A stretch of DNA of 64,000 nt, taken from positions 3,534,001-3,598,000 of the forward strand of contig NZ_JAMOAO010000001.1 in the NCBI RefSeq assembly GCF_030555055.1, read 5' to 3'. The position numbers and the translations under genes were made by a program. Positions 17,701-26,264 of this stretch are shown here, one piece after another; the stretch's first letter is position 1, and each line of letters starts with the position of its first letter. Source of the DNA: Nocardiopsis sp. YSL2 (lineage in GTDB: Bacteria > Actinomycetota > Actinomycetes > Streptosporangiales > Streptosporangiaceae). The notes below the pieces were generated by a model. That model was not told the origin of the DNA. It ran no database searches and worked only from the letters and a program-made list of their open reading frames with translations.

Positions 17701-18282
17701 CTGATGGGGCCCGGCCACTTGCGGCTCGACGGTGACGCAGACTCCGCGGGCGCCCTGGTGGACGAGCACCTGGGCGGCAGCTTCACGGTCAGCGCACGGA
17801 GCCGCCTGGCCGCGGCCGAACCCGGGGAGACGATGACGGTGCTCTCCCAGAACGCCTACTCCTCCCTCGTCGACATCCGCTACAACGCCGACAGCGGTCG
17901 CTGGGAGGCCGTCCTCTCGAACTGGGACGAGGGCGGCGCCGACACCACTGTGCTCGAGGCCACCGATGTCTCCCCGAGTTCGGAGCAGCGAGGCGACCAC
18001 CTCGCGCTGGTCTTCGACTCCTTCACCCAGGAAGTCCGGTTCTACGTCAACGGCACGCGCGCCTCGACCCGGGCCTTCCACCCGCTGTGGCCGACCCCGG
18101 AGGCCCTGGACGAGGACGAGTACGCGCCGTGGCCGTTGCTGAACGTCGGACGGGCCAAGGACGGCAACGACTGGGATCAGCACTTCTCCGGTGCCGTCGA
18201 CGACGTCCGCGTCTATTCCGGAGCCGCCGACGACGCCCTGATCTCCGCACTCAACCGGACCACCGAGAACCCGGAGCTGTGA
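14707..18282 (+). CDS. secreted DNRLRE/LamG-domain protein, partner of the Rhs protein
   Basis: About 1191 residues. A signal peptide with an arginine pair precedes a hydrophobic stretch (RRTAAALSATALLTALSVAL) and a likely cleavage near residue 50. A beta-rich region, a DNRLRE-type domain (about residues 320-505), an Ig/FN-like linker, and two LamG/concanavalin-type domains (about 737-952 and 958-1188; WVHVAFAYDGHANTARLFVN) follow. The GTG start has AAGGA seven bases upstream. Actinobacterial Rhs proteins are often encoded directly after such a protein, and here the stop overlaps the Rhs start region, implying joint secretion or surface display. Confidence 0.85.
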   Translation: MPSHGVPESSSTRFPAAVRRTAAALSATALLTALSVALPVTGTPGDVALADGEAAAATEAEAVELAAELDEPVEVTGKREERRTVYAEPDGSFTAREYANPVRVLKGGEWVEPDATLVRHDDGSITPEAATIGLSLSPGGDVPLAVLTRAGQEMSLEWPEPLPEPELNGNEALYPSVAEDVDLVVRAEVDGFSHVLVVHTPEAARSPELSELRLGTGVDGVELTQDGEGLTAVDSGAGGAVFEAAEPLMWDSGRGEEGGEAAVPRSRSAEEPPRGADVEGAHPQDGPLESSRVSSVDVEIDGDDLVLRPEPEMIADEETSYPLYIDPVWKTATRTAWAMVSSGYPGTSYWKFSGEDNEGAGRCPQLAGDPYYCNNSGTKRLLYRIPTGAYADKQILSAELAVTLRHTYDSGSHPVKAYRTGMFTTSTNWNSQPSWVRHQDTKSPSNPASSCTPTNQNVRFDVSDAVSSASSGGWSTTSFGLRAGDESTYTQWKRFCDNAHLEVHYNTVPDTPDQAWMGMSPGGGCVYGSDRPYVDEPPRLSAYLSDGDEFSSATEKLKAQFRVFWTDEDGVEQEHTYTTSEKAAGSFFHYQVPDDIPENTVIAWIVRASDGHAWGPWSWAGSQTRCQFVYDSAAPEAPEISSDDFPADDSWHDGVGVYGDFTISSPSDDIVEYRYGINEDPSPDNTLTPDTDGTATLTTSPWFEGPHSLYVEAVDRAGKTSVRAGHLFLVDGGRPAVGQWSMNDDTGSDGAADASGGGHTALAGDGATFGVQGPGEDPSRAVALDGSDGAYLAPSAHLVDTTGLYSAAAWVRLDDLDRDQVVVSQDGNEGPGFTLGYDASDRAWRLAFPEADATAAGETAVSADTAVMEGEWVHVAFAYDGHANTARLFVNGIQEGDVERGTTWHAPGDVQIGRALAGGGVFDRHLDGALADVRVFDRLVHGYEFDRLRMLPVDRRGYWPFNDVADDGTSPDADGLSPMALNGDASIYTADPLQGDSALMGPGHLRLDGDADSAGALVDEHLGGSFTVSARSRLAAAEPGETMTVLSQNAYSSLVDIRYNADSGRWEAVLSNWDEGGADTTVLEATDVSPSSEQRGDHLALVFDSFTQEVRFYVNGTRASTRAFHPLWPTPEALDEDEYAPWPLLNVGRAKDGNDWDQHFSGAVDDVRVYSGAADDALISALNRTTENPEL

Positions 18283-18287
18283 CCGGT

Positions 18288-21200
18288 ATGTCCCCCACGC
18301 CCGACACCAAAGAGCCCCGAGGCGACGTCCGTGACGGCAGGGACGGACGCCTACGCCGTGCCCTTCTCGCCGCGGGTGCGGCGGCCACGGCCGTGGCCGT
18401 GGCCGCCACCCTCATCGAGGTGCTTCCGGACCTGCCCGACTGGTTCACCGACGACTCGGTTCCCGAGAGCCAGGGCATGCCCGACACGGTCACCGGTACC
18501 ACCGGCGAGGTCGAGCCCCGAGAGCTGAGCGAGGAACTGGCCGAAGCGTCCAGTGGTGACCCTGACGCCTCATGGCCGACGGACGCCGCAGAGACCGTGC
18601 CCGTGTCCGATGCGGCCGATCCGGAGGCCATGACGTCGGTGGGCGGTCTGCCCGTCCAGGCGGTTTCCGCCGAGGGCGGTGGCAGCGCCGAGGTGGAGGT
18701 CCTGGACCTCGGCGCCGCCCGCGAGGCCGGTGTCGACGGCCTGCTGCTGCGGGTGGAGGCCGCCGAAGAGCTCGAACTGCACGTCGACCCCTCCGACTTC
18801 GCCGATGCCTACGGCGGCTCCTACGGCGAGCGGCTGACGCTCGTCCAACTGCCCGACTGCTTCGTCTCCGACCCGCAGGATCCGGAGTGTCGCACCCCTG
18901 TGGAGAGCGAGCCCGTGACGGGAGCCTCCGGCACCGTGGCCGCCCTGTTCGACCCCGAACAGGGCACCCCGGCCCCCGCAGACGAGGCCCGTGCCCCCGC
19001 TGCGCCCGGCACCGCGGCTCCGCCTGCCTCCGCGCCCGCGGAACCGGGTACCGTCTCCACCGGCGTCTTCGCCCTGACGGCCTCGGCCTCCTCCTCCGGC
19101 GGCGACTACTCGGCCACCCCGCTCGAGCCCTCCTCCGAGTGGAGCGTGTCCGCCTCCTCGGGCGTCTTCTCCTGGTCCTACCCCCTGGAACCGGTGCCGG
19201 TGCCCTCGAGTCTCATGCCGCACCTGGCCCTGGACTACTCCTCGCAGACCGTGGACGGACGCACCAGTGCCACCAACAACCAGGGCTCCTGGATCGGCGA
19301 GGGCTTCTCCTACGAACCCGGCTACATCGAGCGCTCCTACAAGGCCTGCGCCGACGACGGCCACGAGTACAAGGGCGACCAGTGCTGGGGCACGGACAAC
19401 GCCACCCTCATGCTCAACGGCGCATCGGGGAGCCTGGTCAAGGACGACGACACCGGCGAGTGGCACCTGGAATCCGACGACGGATCCAAGGTGGAGCACC
19501 TCACCGGCGCCGAGAACGGCGACGACGACGGTGAGTACTGGCGGGTCACCACGACCGACGGCACCCGCTACTACTTCGGCCGCCACCGCCTGCCCGGCTG
19601 GAGCAGCGGCGACGAGACCACCGACTCGACCTGGACCGTGCCCGTCTTCGGGGACGACGACGGCGAGCCCTGCCACGACGACTCCTTCGCCGACTCCTGG
19701 TGCCAGCAGGGCTGGCGCTGGAACCTCGACTACGTCGAGGATCCGCGCGGCAACGTGATGACCTACTTCTACGGCAAGGAGACCAACCACTACGCCCTGG
19801 ACGCCGACACCGGCACCGACGGCACCCCCTACACCCGGGGCGGCTACCTCAAGCGGGTCGACTACGGCCAGCGCGAGGGAGAGGTCTACGACGGGGACGC
19901 CCCCGCGCGCGTGGTCTTCGACACCACCGAGCGCTGCCTGCCCGACGACGACTTCGACTGCGCCCCGGAGGAACTGGACGAGGACACCGCAGAGCACTGG
20001 CCGGACGTGCCCTACGACCGGTTCTGCGAGCAGGGCACCGAGTGCGGCTTCTCGCAGAGCGCACCCTCGTTCTGGACGCGCAAGCGCCTGGAGGAGATCC
20101 GCACCCAGTACAGCACCGGTGACGGCTACGAGACGGTGGACTCCTGGAAGCTGGACCACCTGTTCACCGACAACGGTGACGGCTCACGCACCCTGTGGCT
20201 GTCAGAGATCACCCGCACCGGCCACGACGGTGACGAGACCGAGAGCCTGCCCCCGGTCCAGTTGGACGGCATCCAGTTGCCCAACCGGGTCGACGGCCCC
20301 GACGACAACATCCAGCCGTTGGTGCGCTTCCGCCTCGCCGCCGTCTACACCGAGACCGGCGGGCAGATCGACGTCAACTACTCCGGCGGCGACTGCGACC
20401 CCGGCGACCTGCCCGAGGAGGGCGAGCAGACCGGTCGCTGCTATCCGGTCAAGTGGAGTCCGCCCGGTGAAGAGGAGCCCATCACCGACTGGTTCCACAA
20501 GTACGTGGTCGAGGAGGTCATCGAGTCCGACCGCACCGGCGGCTCACCGGACCAGGTGACCCGGTACGAGTACGTCGGCGACGCCGGATGGCGCCACGAC
20601 GAGCCCAACGGCATCACCGACGAGAAGTACCAGACCTGGGGCCAGTGGCGCGGCTACGAGACCGTTCGGGTGCGCACCGGCGACGGCCAGGACATGCCCA
20701 CCCGCACCGACTACACCTTCCTGCGCGGCCTGCACGGCGGTGAGGAGCCCGGCGGCGGGACCGCATCGGTGAAGGTCACCGACTCCACCGGCGGCGAGTA
20801 CACCGACCACGACGAACTCGCCGGGCATCAACTGGAGGAGGTCGTCTACGACGGCGACGAGATCGTTGCGAAGTCGGTCTCCGAACCCTGGCGGCACGTG
20901 AGCGCGACCCGCACCGAGGACTGGGGCACCTCCAGGGCCGCCTTCACCAACACCGGTGTGGAGCGCGGGTTCACCGCGCTGGCCGACGGCGGATGGCGCG
21001 AGACGAAGACCACCACCACGTTCGACACCGACACCGGGCGCTCCGAACGGGTCGAGGACCTCGGCGACGTCTCGACCGACGGCGACGACATGTGCACGCG
21101 CACCACCTACGCCGACAACGAGGGCGCGCACGTCTACGTCCACATCGCCCGGGTGGAGAGCGTGTCCGTGGCCTGCTCGGAGGAGGCCGGTCCCGGGGAC

Positions 21201-24200
21201 CTGGTCTCCGACGTGCGCCGTCACTACGACGGCGGGGGCTACGGAGACGAACCCGTCAAGGGCGACGTCACCCTCACCGAGGAGTTCGACGGCCGCGACG
21301 GCGACGGCGCTCCGGTCTACACGACCGTCAGGGAGGCCGCCTACGACGAGTACGGTCAGCAGGTCGAGGTCACCGACGCCGAGGGCCAGGTCAACGAGAC
21401 CGTCGAGTACTCCTACGACAACGGCCTGATCACCGGGTTCACCGTCACCAACGCACTCGGTCACACGGTGGAGAACCACGTCGACCCCGCGCGCGGCATC
21501 GTCCACGCCGAGATCGACGCCAACGACCGGCGCACCGACACCGCCTACGACCCCCTGGGACGCCTCACCGAGGTCTGGCTGCCCGACCGGCCCAAGAGCA
21601 ACGACATGACCCCGAACATGAAGTTCGGGTACAGCATCACCGAGAACGCCCCCGCGGCCGTCTCCACCAGCACCATCCTCAACGACGGCTCCTACGAGAC
21701 CTCCTACGAGATCTACGACGGGTTCCTGCGGCCCCGCCAGACCCAGGCACCCGGTCCGGACGGTGGCCGACTGGTCTCCGACACCTTCCACAACGGCATC
21801 GGCCGGGTCGCCAAGACCAACGACACCTACTACGCATCGGACGAGCCCAGCGGTGACCTGCTGGAGGTCCGCAACGGCGACGTCCAGGGCCAGACCGTCT
21901 ACATCTACGACGGCGCCGAGCGGCTCACCGACACCGTCCAGCGGGTGTCCGGGGACGAGGTGTGGCGCACCAGTGCCGTCCACGACGGCGACCGCGTCCA
22001 CGTCACACCACCCGAGGGCGGGGTGCCCACCACGGTCGTCACCGACGCCCGCGGCCGGAAGGTGGAGCAGCGCCAGTACACCGGGGGCACCCCCGAGGGC
22101 GACCACGTCTCGACGAGCTACACCTACACGCCCCGCGGCGAGATCGCCACGATGACCACCCCCTCCGGGGACGAGTGGAGCTACGAGTACGACCACCGCG
22201 GCCGCCAGGTGGCCGTGACCGACCCCGACACCGGGACCACCACCAGCGTCTACGACGACCTCGACCAACTGGTGTCCACCACCGACGCCAGCGGAGCCAC
22301 GGTCTCCTACGTCTACGACGAACTCGGGCGGCGCGTGGAGAGCTGGGAGGGGGAGCCCGGGTCGGGCACCAAGCTCACCAGCCACGAGTACGACACCGTC
22401 CTCAAGGGCCAGCTGTTCATCCAGACCCGGCACACTCCCGAAGGCGACTTCCGCATCGGGATCGTGGGCCAGGACCGGCTCGACCGGCCCACCAACATCC
22501 TCTACAGGATCCCCGAGTCCCAGGGAGAGCTCGCCGGGGACTACGAGTTCTCCATCAGCTACAACATCGACGGCACCGTCCAGGGCATGGGCCTGCCCGC
22601 CGCCGGCGGACTGCCCGCCGAGTCGACCACGATCGGCTACGACGACATCGGGCGGCCCACCAGCCTGTCCGGCGACGGCTCCTATGTCACCCGCACCGAG
22701 TACAACCAGCTCGGCCAGGTGCTCCAGACCGAACTCGCCGCCGGATCGGGCCCCAAGGCGTGGATCACCAACGAATACGAGAAGGGCACCCAACGCCTGC
22801 TCGGCACCCGCGTCGACCGGCAGGGCGGCGAGGCGCCGCTGATGGACACCGGCTACACCTACGACGACGCCGGAAACGTCCGTGCCATCACCGACGCCCC
22901 CGAGGGCGGCGCCACCGAGACCCAGTGCTTCACCTACGATCCGCTGTTGCAGCTCACCGAGGCCTGGACGCTGCCGCACGAGGACACGGACGCCTGTGCC
23001 GAGGAACCCGCGGCCGCTTCGGTGGGCGGGCCCGCCGCCTACTGGCACTCCTACACCTACGACGACGCCGGCAACCGGGTCAGCGAGACCCTGCACGACA
23101 CCACCGGGTCCGGCGACGACGCGGTGCGCGACTACACCTACCCGGACGCCGGGCAGGGCCAGCCCAACACCGTCCGGGAGGTCGTCGAACAGACCCCGCA
23201 GGGCGACACCCTCTCCTCCTTCGACTACGACGACGCGGGCAACACCGTGGTCCGCGAGCAGGCGGGTGAACGGCAGGAACTGGAGTGGACCGCCGAGGGC
23301 AGGCTCGACACGGTCACCAACGACGTGGGCGAGACCGCCTACACCTACACCGCCGACGGTGAACGCCTCGTCCGCTCCACCCCCTACGAGGAGGTCCTGT
23401 ACCTGCCGGGTATGGAGGTGCGGGCGGACCGGTTCACCGGCGAGGTGAAGGCCACCCGCTACTACGAGCACGCCGGCCAGACCGTGGCGGTGCGCACCCC
23501 CGACAGCCTGGACCTGCTGGCCGCCGACCACCAGGGCACCGGCCAGGTGTCCATGAACGCCGACTCCGAGCAGTCGGTGCGCCGCTATCTGACGCCCTTC
23601 GGGGAGGACCGCGGCGGTGACGGTTGGGCCTGGCCCGACGACAAGGGCTTCCTCGGCAAGACGGTGGACACCTCCACCGGCCTGACCCTGGTCGGTGCAC
23701 GTGAGTACGACCCGGCCCTGGGGCGGTTCCTCTCGGCGGATCCGATCGCGGATTCCTCTGACCCGTTGCAGCTCAACGGCTACGCCTACGCCAACAACAG
23801 TCCGCTGACCTACTCCGATCCGACGGGGCTGTGGCTCAGCAGTGCGTGGAACAGCGTCAAATCCGGGGCCAGCAAGGTCGGTAGCGCGGTCAAGTCCGGC
23901 TACAACTCGGCCAAGAACTGGGCGAGTGAGAACAAGAGCACCATCGTCTCGGTCGGTGCGGGCATCGCGGTCGGTGCCGGCTGTACGGCGTTGACCGCCG
24001 GTGCGGGCGCGATCGGGTGCGCGGCTCTGGGCGGTGCGGTCAGCGGGCTGGTCCAGTACGGGATGGACACTCCGCGCAACGACTGGTCCTTCACGGGCGC
24101 GGCCACCTCGACGGTGGTGGGCGGTGCGCTGGGTGCGGCCGGCGGTGCGATCGGTGGCCGTATCGCGGGCGCTGTGGGCAGCCGTGTGTCGTCCTGGGTG

Positions 24201-25223
24201 GGCGGTGCCGGTTCCAGCGGCGTGCGGTCGGGTGCGGCCAGTACGGTGCGCTCGGCCGTCAAGCCGCGGACGCCGCAGCCGCCGCCTCCGCCGAAGCCGC
24301 CCCGTCCGACGCCGACGGCGTCCACTCCTCGGCCGGCGCCGACCTTGTCGGCGCCCACCAATGCGGGGCGCGGTTCGTGTAACAGTTTCGTGCCCGGTAC
24401 GGGTGTGGTGATGGCCGACGGGTCGACGAAGGCGATCGAGGCCGTCGAGGTCGGCGAGAAGGTGCTGGCCACCGACCCCGAGACCGGCGAGCAGGGTGCG
24501 CGGACGGTGGTGGCGACCATCGACGGTGAGGGTGCCAGAACCCTGGTCCAGATCCGGGTGGATGCGACCACCGAGCAGGAGGCTCCGCCGGAGGGTGAGT
24601 CGGCGGGTGCGGAGAGTGCGTCGGAGGTACCGGGCCCGGTGGCGGTCGGGGATGTGGTGACGGCGACCGAGGGGCATCCGTTCTGGGTTCCGGAGCTGGA
24701 CGCCTGGGTGGATGCGATCGATCTGGCGCCGGGGATGTGGTTGCAGACCTCGTCCGGCACCTGGGTGCAGGTCTCGGCGGTCGAGGTGGACACCCAACCC
24801 GCCACGGTGCACAACCTGACGGTGGAGGGCCTGCACACCTACCATGTGGTGGCAGGAGACCTGGATCTCCTCAACCACAACTGCGGGGGGTCCATCGATC
24901 CGAAGTTGGTGAGATTTTCGCAGGATTCGGTGAGTCCTCGCTTTGGTAGCGGGGAAACGATCGAGCAGACTGCTGCGGCATTGAGATCTGGTTACCTCAA
25001 GCCGAGCGAATTGCCTACTGTGCGTCTGACCGCCAGAAACGGCGATCTCTACACCCTTGACAACAGGAGGCTTGTGGCTTTCCAGAAGTCTGGTGTTCCG
25101 ATGCCTTTCCGGATGGCCACGCCGCAAGAAGCTGCCAGCGAAGCATGGAAGTTCACAACTCAGAACAGGGGTAGATCTATCCTGGTCAGGTATTTTGACA
25201 ATCCTACCGAGTGGATGCCATGA
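18288..25223 (+). CDS. Rhs/YD-repeat polymorphic toxin with Hint domain and C-terminal toxin tip
   Basis: A 2311-residue secreted toxin carrier. An N-terminal hydrophobic signal/anchor lies near residues 20-42, followed by the SpvB-like lead-in (QTVDGRTSATNNQGSWIGEG, about residue 325), many YD repeats (about 1000-1740), and the Rhs core LGRFLSADPIADSSDPLQLN near 1811. A Hint domain spans Cys2031 (CNSFVPGTGVVMADGSTKAI) to the terminal HN before Cys2199, and probably frees the tip by autoproteolysis. The last 113 residues form the toxin; FSQDSV, then TLDNRRLVAF recalls ParB/sulfiredoxin-fold toxins, with activity unproven. GC content falls sharply at the tip. The start is ATG 18288, or GTG 18279 overlapping the upstream stop. 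Confidence 0.9.
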   Translation: MSPTPDTKEPRGDVRDGRDGRLRRALLAAGAAATAVAVAATLIEVLPDLPDWFTDDSVPESQGMPDTVTGTTGEVEPRELSEELAEASSGDPDASWPTDAAETVPVSDAADPEAMTSVGGLPVQAVSAEGGGSAEVEVLDLGAAREAGVDGLLLRVEAAEELELHVDPSDFADAYGGSYGERLTLVQLPDCFVSDPQDPECRTPVESEPVTGASGTVAALFDPEQGTPAPADEARAPAAPGTAAPPASAPAEPGTVSTGVFALTASASSSGGDYSATPLEPSSEWSVSASSGVFSWSYPLEPVPVPSSLMPHLALDYSSQTVDGRTSATNNQGSWIGEGFSYEPGYIERSYKACADDGHEYKGDQCWGTDNATLMLNGASGSLVKDDDTGEWHLESDDGSKVEHLTGAENGDDDGEYWRVTTTDGTRYYFGRHRLPGWSSGDETTDSTWTVPVFGDDDGEPCHDDSFADSWCQQGWRWNLDYVEDPRGNVMTYFYGKETNHYALDADTGTDGTPYTRGGYLKRVDYGQREGEVYDGDAPARVVFDTTERCLPDDDFDCAPEELDEDTAEHWPDVPYDRFCEQGTECGFSQSAPSFWTRKRLEEIRTQYSTGDGYETVDSWKLDHLFTDNGDGSRTLWLSEITRTGHDGDETESLPPVQLDGIQLPNRVDGPDDNIQPLVRFRLAAVYTETGGQIDVNYSGGDCDPGDLPEEGEQTGRCYPVKWSPPGEEEPITDWFHKYVVEEVIESDRTGGSPDQVTRYEYVGDAGWRHDEPNGITDEKYQTWGQWRGYETVRVRTGDGQDMPTRTDYTFLRGLHGGEEPGGGTASVKVTDSTGGEYTDHDELAGHQLEEVVYDGDEIVAKSVSEPWRHVSATRTEDWGTSRAAFTNTGVERGFTALADGGWRETKTTTTFDTDTGRSERVEDLGDVSTDGDDMCTRTTYADNEGAHVYVHIARVESVSVACSEEAGPGDLVSDVRRHYDGGGYGDEPVKGDVTLTEEFDGRDGDGAPVYTTVREAAYDEYGQQVEVTDAEGQVNETVEYSYDNGLITGFTVTNALGHTVENHVDPARGIVHAEIDANDRRTDTAYDPLGRLTEVWLPDRPKSNDMTPNMKFGYSITENAPAAVSTSTILNDGSYETSYEIYDGFLRPRQTQAPGPDGGRLVSDTFHNGIGRVAKTNDTYYASDEPSGDLLEVRNGDVQGQTVYIYDGAERLTDTVQRVSGDEVWRTSAVHDGDRVHVTPPEGGVPTTVVTDARGRKVEQRQYTGGTPEGDHVSTSYTYTPRGEIATMTTPSGDEWSYEYDHRGRQVAVTDPDTGTTTSVYDDLDQLVSTTDASGATVSYVYDELGRRVESWEGEPGSGTKLTSHEYDTVLKGQLFIQTRHTPEGDFRIGIVGQDRLDRPTNILYRIPESQGELAGDYEFSISYNIDGTVQGMGLPAAGGLPAESTTIGYDDIGRPTSLSGDGSYVTRTEYNQLGQVLQTELAAGSGPKAWITNEYEKGTQRLLGTRVDRQGGEAPLMDTGYTYDDAGNVRAITDAPEGGATETQCFTYDPLLQLTEAWTLPHEDTDACAEEPAAASVGGPAAYWHSYTYDDAGNRVSETLHDTTGSGDDAVRDYTYPDAGQGQPNTVREVVEQTPQGDTLSSFDYDDAGNTVVREQAGERQELEWTAEGRLDTVTNDVGETAYTYTADGERLVRSTPYEEVLYLPGMEVRADRFTGEVKATRYYEHAGQTVAVRTPDSLDLLAADHQGTGQVSMNADSEQSVRRYLTPFGEDRGGDGWAWPDDKGFLGKTVDTSTGLTLVGAREYDPALGRFLSADPIADSSDPLQLNGYAYANNSPLTYSDPTGLWLSSAWNSVKSGASKVGSAVKSGYNSAKNWASENKSTIVSVGAGIAVGAGCTALTAGAGAIGCAALGGAVSGLVQYGMDTPRNDWSFTGAATSTVVGGALGAAGGAIGGRIAGAVGSRVSSWVGGAGSSGVRSGAASTVRSAVKPRTPQPPPPPKPPRPTPTASTPRPAPTLSAPTNAGRGSCNSFVPGTGVVMADGSTKAIEAVEVGEKVLATDPETGEQGARTVVATIDGEGARTLVQIRVDATTEQEAPPEGESAGAESASEVPGPVAVGDVVTATEGHPFWVPELDAWVDAIDLAPGMWLQTSSGTWVQVSAVEVDTQPATVHNLTVEGLHTYHVVAGDLDLLNHNCGGSIDPKLVRFSQDSVSPRFGSGETIEQTAAALRSGYLKPSELPTVRLTARNGDLYTLDNRRLVAFQKSGVPMPFRMATPQEAASEAWKFTTQNRGRSILVRYFDNPTEWMP
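24378..24881 (+). other. Hint (intein-like) autoprocessing domain within the Rhs protein
   Basis: Runs from the catalytic Cys of CNSFVPGTG to LDLLNHN. It contains the conserved block GDVVTATEGHPFWVPELDAW with the TxxH-type histidine (TEGH) and ends in His-Asn just before the toxin tip. Part of its DNA is duplicated downstream at 25570-25797. Confidence 0.85.
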
Positions 25224-25480
25224 AGTGGCCGGATGAGTCTTTGAACGAGGTCAGAAGCAGGGAAGATCTTGCTCGTTTCCTGATTGAACTTTCCGGGAAG
25301 ATGGAAAGAGGTGAAATACCTGTAGAAAATTTGACTGCAGAAGGACTTGTCGATGCTGCTGGGCGTTGGACATGCTCTATGGATGGGTTCTTTGAAAACA
25401 TCATCCAAGAGCCTGTTCCCGAAAATCCTGACTGGTCGATGGTTGCGGCGATTTTTCGGGCTGCGCTCATATACGAGTGA
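25220..25480 (+). CDS. putative immunity protein, DUF7660-like
   Basis: An 86-residue acidic protein whose ATG overlaps the Rhs stop (ATGA), the classic position of the immunity gene for the upstream toxin tip. The C-terminal pattern RWTCSMDGFFENI, VPENPDW and FRAALIYE matches small DUF7660 proteins as I remember them; this assignment is from memory. Codon use is strikingly AT-rich (about half GC) compared with neighbours, matching the toxin tip and indicating transfer of the toxin-immunity cassette as a unit. Confidence 0.75.
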   Translation: MKWPDESLNEVRSREDLARFLIELSGKMERGEIPVENLTAEGLVDAAGRWTCSMDGFFENIIQEPVPENPDWSMVAAIFRAALIYE

Positions 25481-25569
25481 CCCTCTGCGAGTCGGGGGTG
25501 TCAAATAATCTACCCTGAACATTTTCCATTCTGAGGATGTAGGTCCCAGACCCCGTACCGGCCTGGTCG
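25481..25569. other. AT-richer spacer between immunity gene and orphan Hint fragment
   Basis: No gene. The low GC content continues from the immunity gene to about 25550 and then switches abruptly to host-like composition where homology to the Hint coding DNA begins. Confidence 0.5.
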
Positions 25570-25797
25570 GCGGGTGCGCAGAGTGCGTCGGAGGCTCCGG
25601 CTCCGGGTCCGGTGGCAATCGGGGATGTGTTGACGGCGACCGAGGGGCATCCGTTCTGGGTTCCGGAGCTGGATGCCTGGGTGGATGCGGTTGATCTGGC
25701 GCCGGGGATGTGGTTGCAGACCTCGTCCGGTACGTGGGTGCAGGTCTCCGCGGTCGAGGTGGACACGCAACCCGCCACGGTGCACAACCTGACAGTC
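25570..25797 (+). pseudogene. orphan fragment of the Rhs Hint coding sequence
   Basis: About 228 bp nearly identical to 24599-24823 inside the Rhs gene, encoding GDVLTATEGHPFWVPELDAW through VHNLTV. It has no start codon, no upstream YD region and no toxin tip. Homology stops abruptly at VHNLTV, where the truncated relE-type toxin begins on the other strand. It is best read as the remnant of an older Rhs tip cassette displaced by recombination. Confidence 0.8.
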
Positions 25798-25944
25798 TGC
25801 GCAGGGTTCGGCGAGCGGCTTGTCCACACGCCAGGGGTTTTCCTTCAGCGGTCCGTTGACGAACTCGTACGCCGCGGAGGCGACCGCTTCGGGGAGGTCC
25901 TCGGTCAGGACAGGACGTGCGGGCGCCTTGTAGACGATCCTCAT
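25798..25944 (-). pseudogene. relE-type toxin truncated after about 48 codons
   Basis: Starts with ATG overlapping the antitoxin stop (ATGA) and reads MRIVYKAPARPVLTEDLPEA, then AAYEFVNGPLKENPWRVDKP: a normal RelE N-terminal half. At about 25798 the sequence switches to antisense Hint DNA, so the C-terminal strands and catalytic residues are lost, although the frame stays open to 25510. A RelE-like C-terminal piece on the same strand lies at 13713-13806, at the far edge of the Rhs island. Confidence 0.78.
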
Positions 25945-26222
25945 GCGGCGGGGTCCTTGCCGAGTCGCGCGTTCATCAGCTCGGCCATCTCCTCCTCGCT
26001 CGTGAACTCCTCGGATTCGGCGGAGTCGGTGAGGTCCGCACGCGTCTCCGGGGCATCGAGGATGCTCAATGTCTCCATCGAGGACTCGTACTGGTCCACG
26101 GACATCATCACGACGGCGGGACGGCCGTTCTTGGTGAACGTGTAGTTGGCGTGCTCGCGCTGGGCACGGTCGGCGAGTTCGGCGATTCTGGCCTTGGCCT
26201 CAGTGATCGGAATGGTCTCCAT
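25941..26222 (-). CDS. type II antitoxin, Phd/YefM family (orphaned)
   Basis: About 93 residues; METIPITEAKARIAELADRA and NGRPAVVMMSVDQYESSMET are standard Phd/YefM features, with an acidic C-terminal tail for toxin binding. I take the ATG at 26222; GTG at 26231 is an alternative. It looks intact, while its coupled toxin gene is truncated, so it is now an orphan antitoxin. It may still repress its own promoter or protect against related toxins. Confidence 0.85.
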   Translation of the reverse strand: METIPITEAKARIAELADRAQREHANYTFTKNGRPAVVMMSVDQYESSMETLSILDAPETRADLTDSAESEEFTSEEEMAELMNARLGKDPAA

Positions 26223-26264
26223 GATGACCACTATCGCGACCGGTTCGAATTCTGGCCATAGCGG

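Noticed and set aside
14713..18183. 1156-codon antisense open frame over the LamG gene
   Set aside because: GC-rich third positions keep the opposite strand free of stops; the sense strand encodes recognisable domains.
20544..25127. 1527-codon antisense open frame over the Rhs gene
   Set aside because: Same GC-bias effect; its translation is low complexity without domains.
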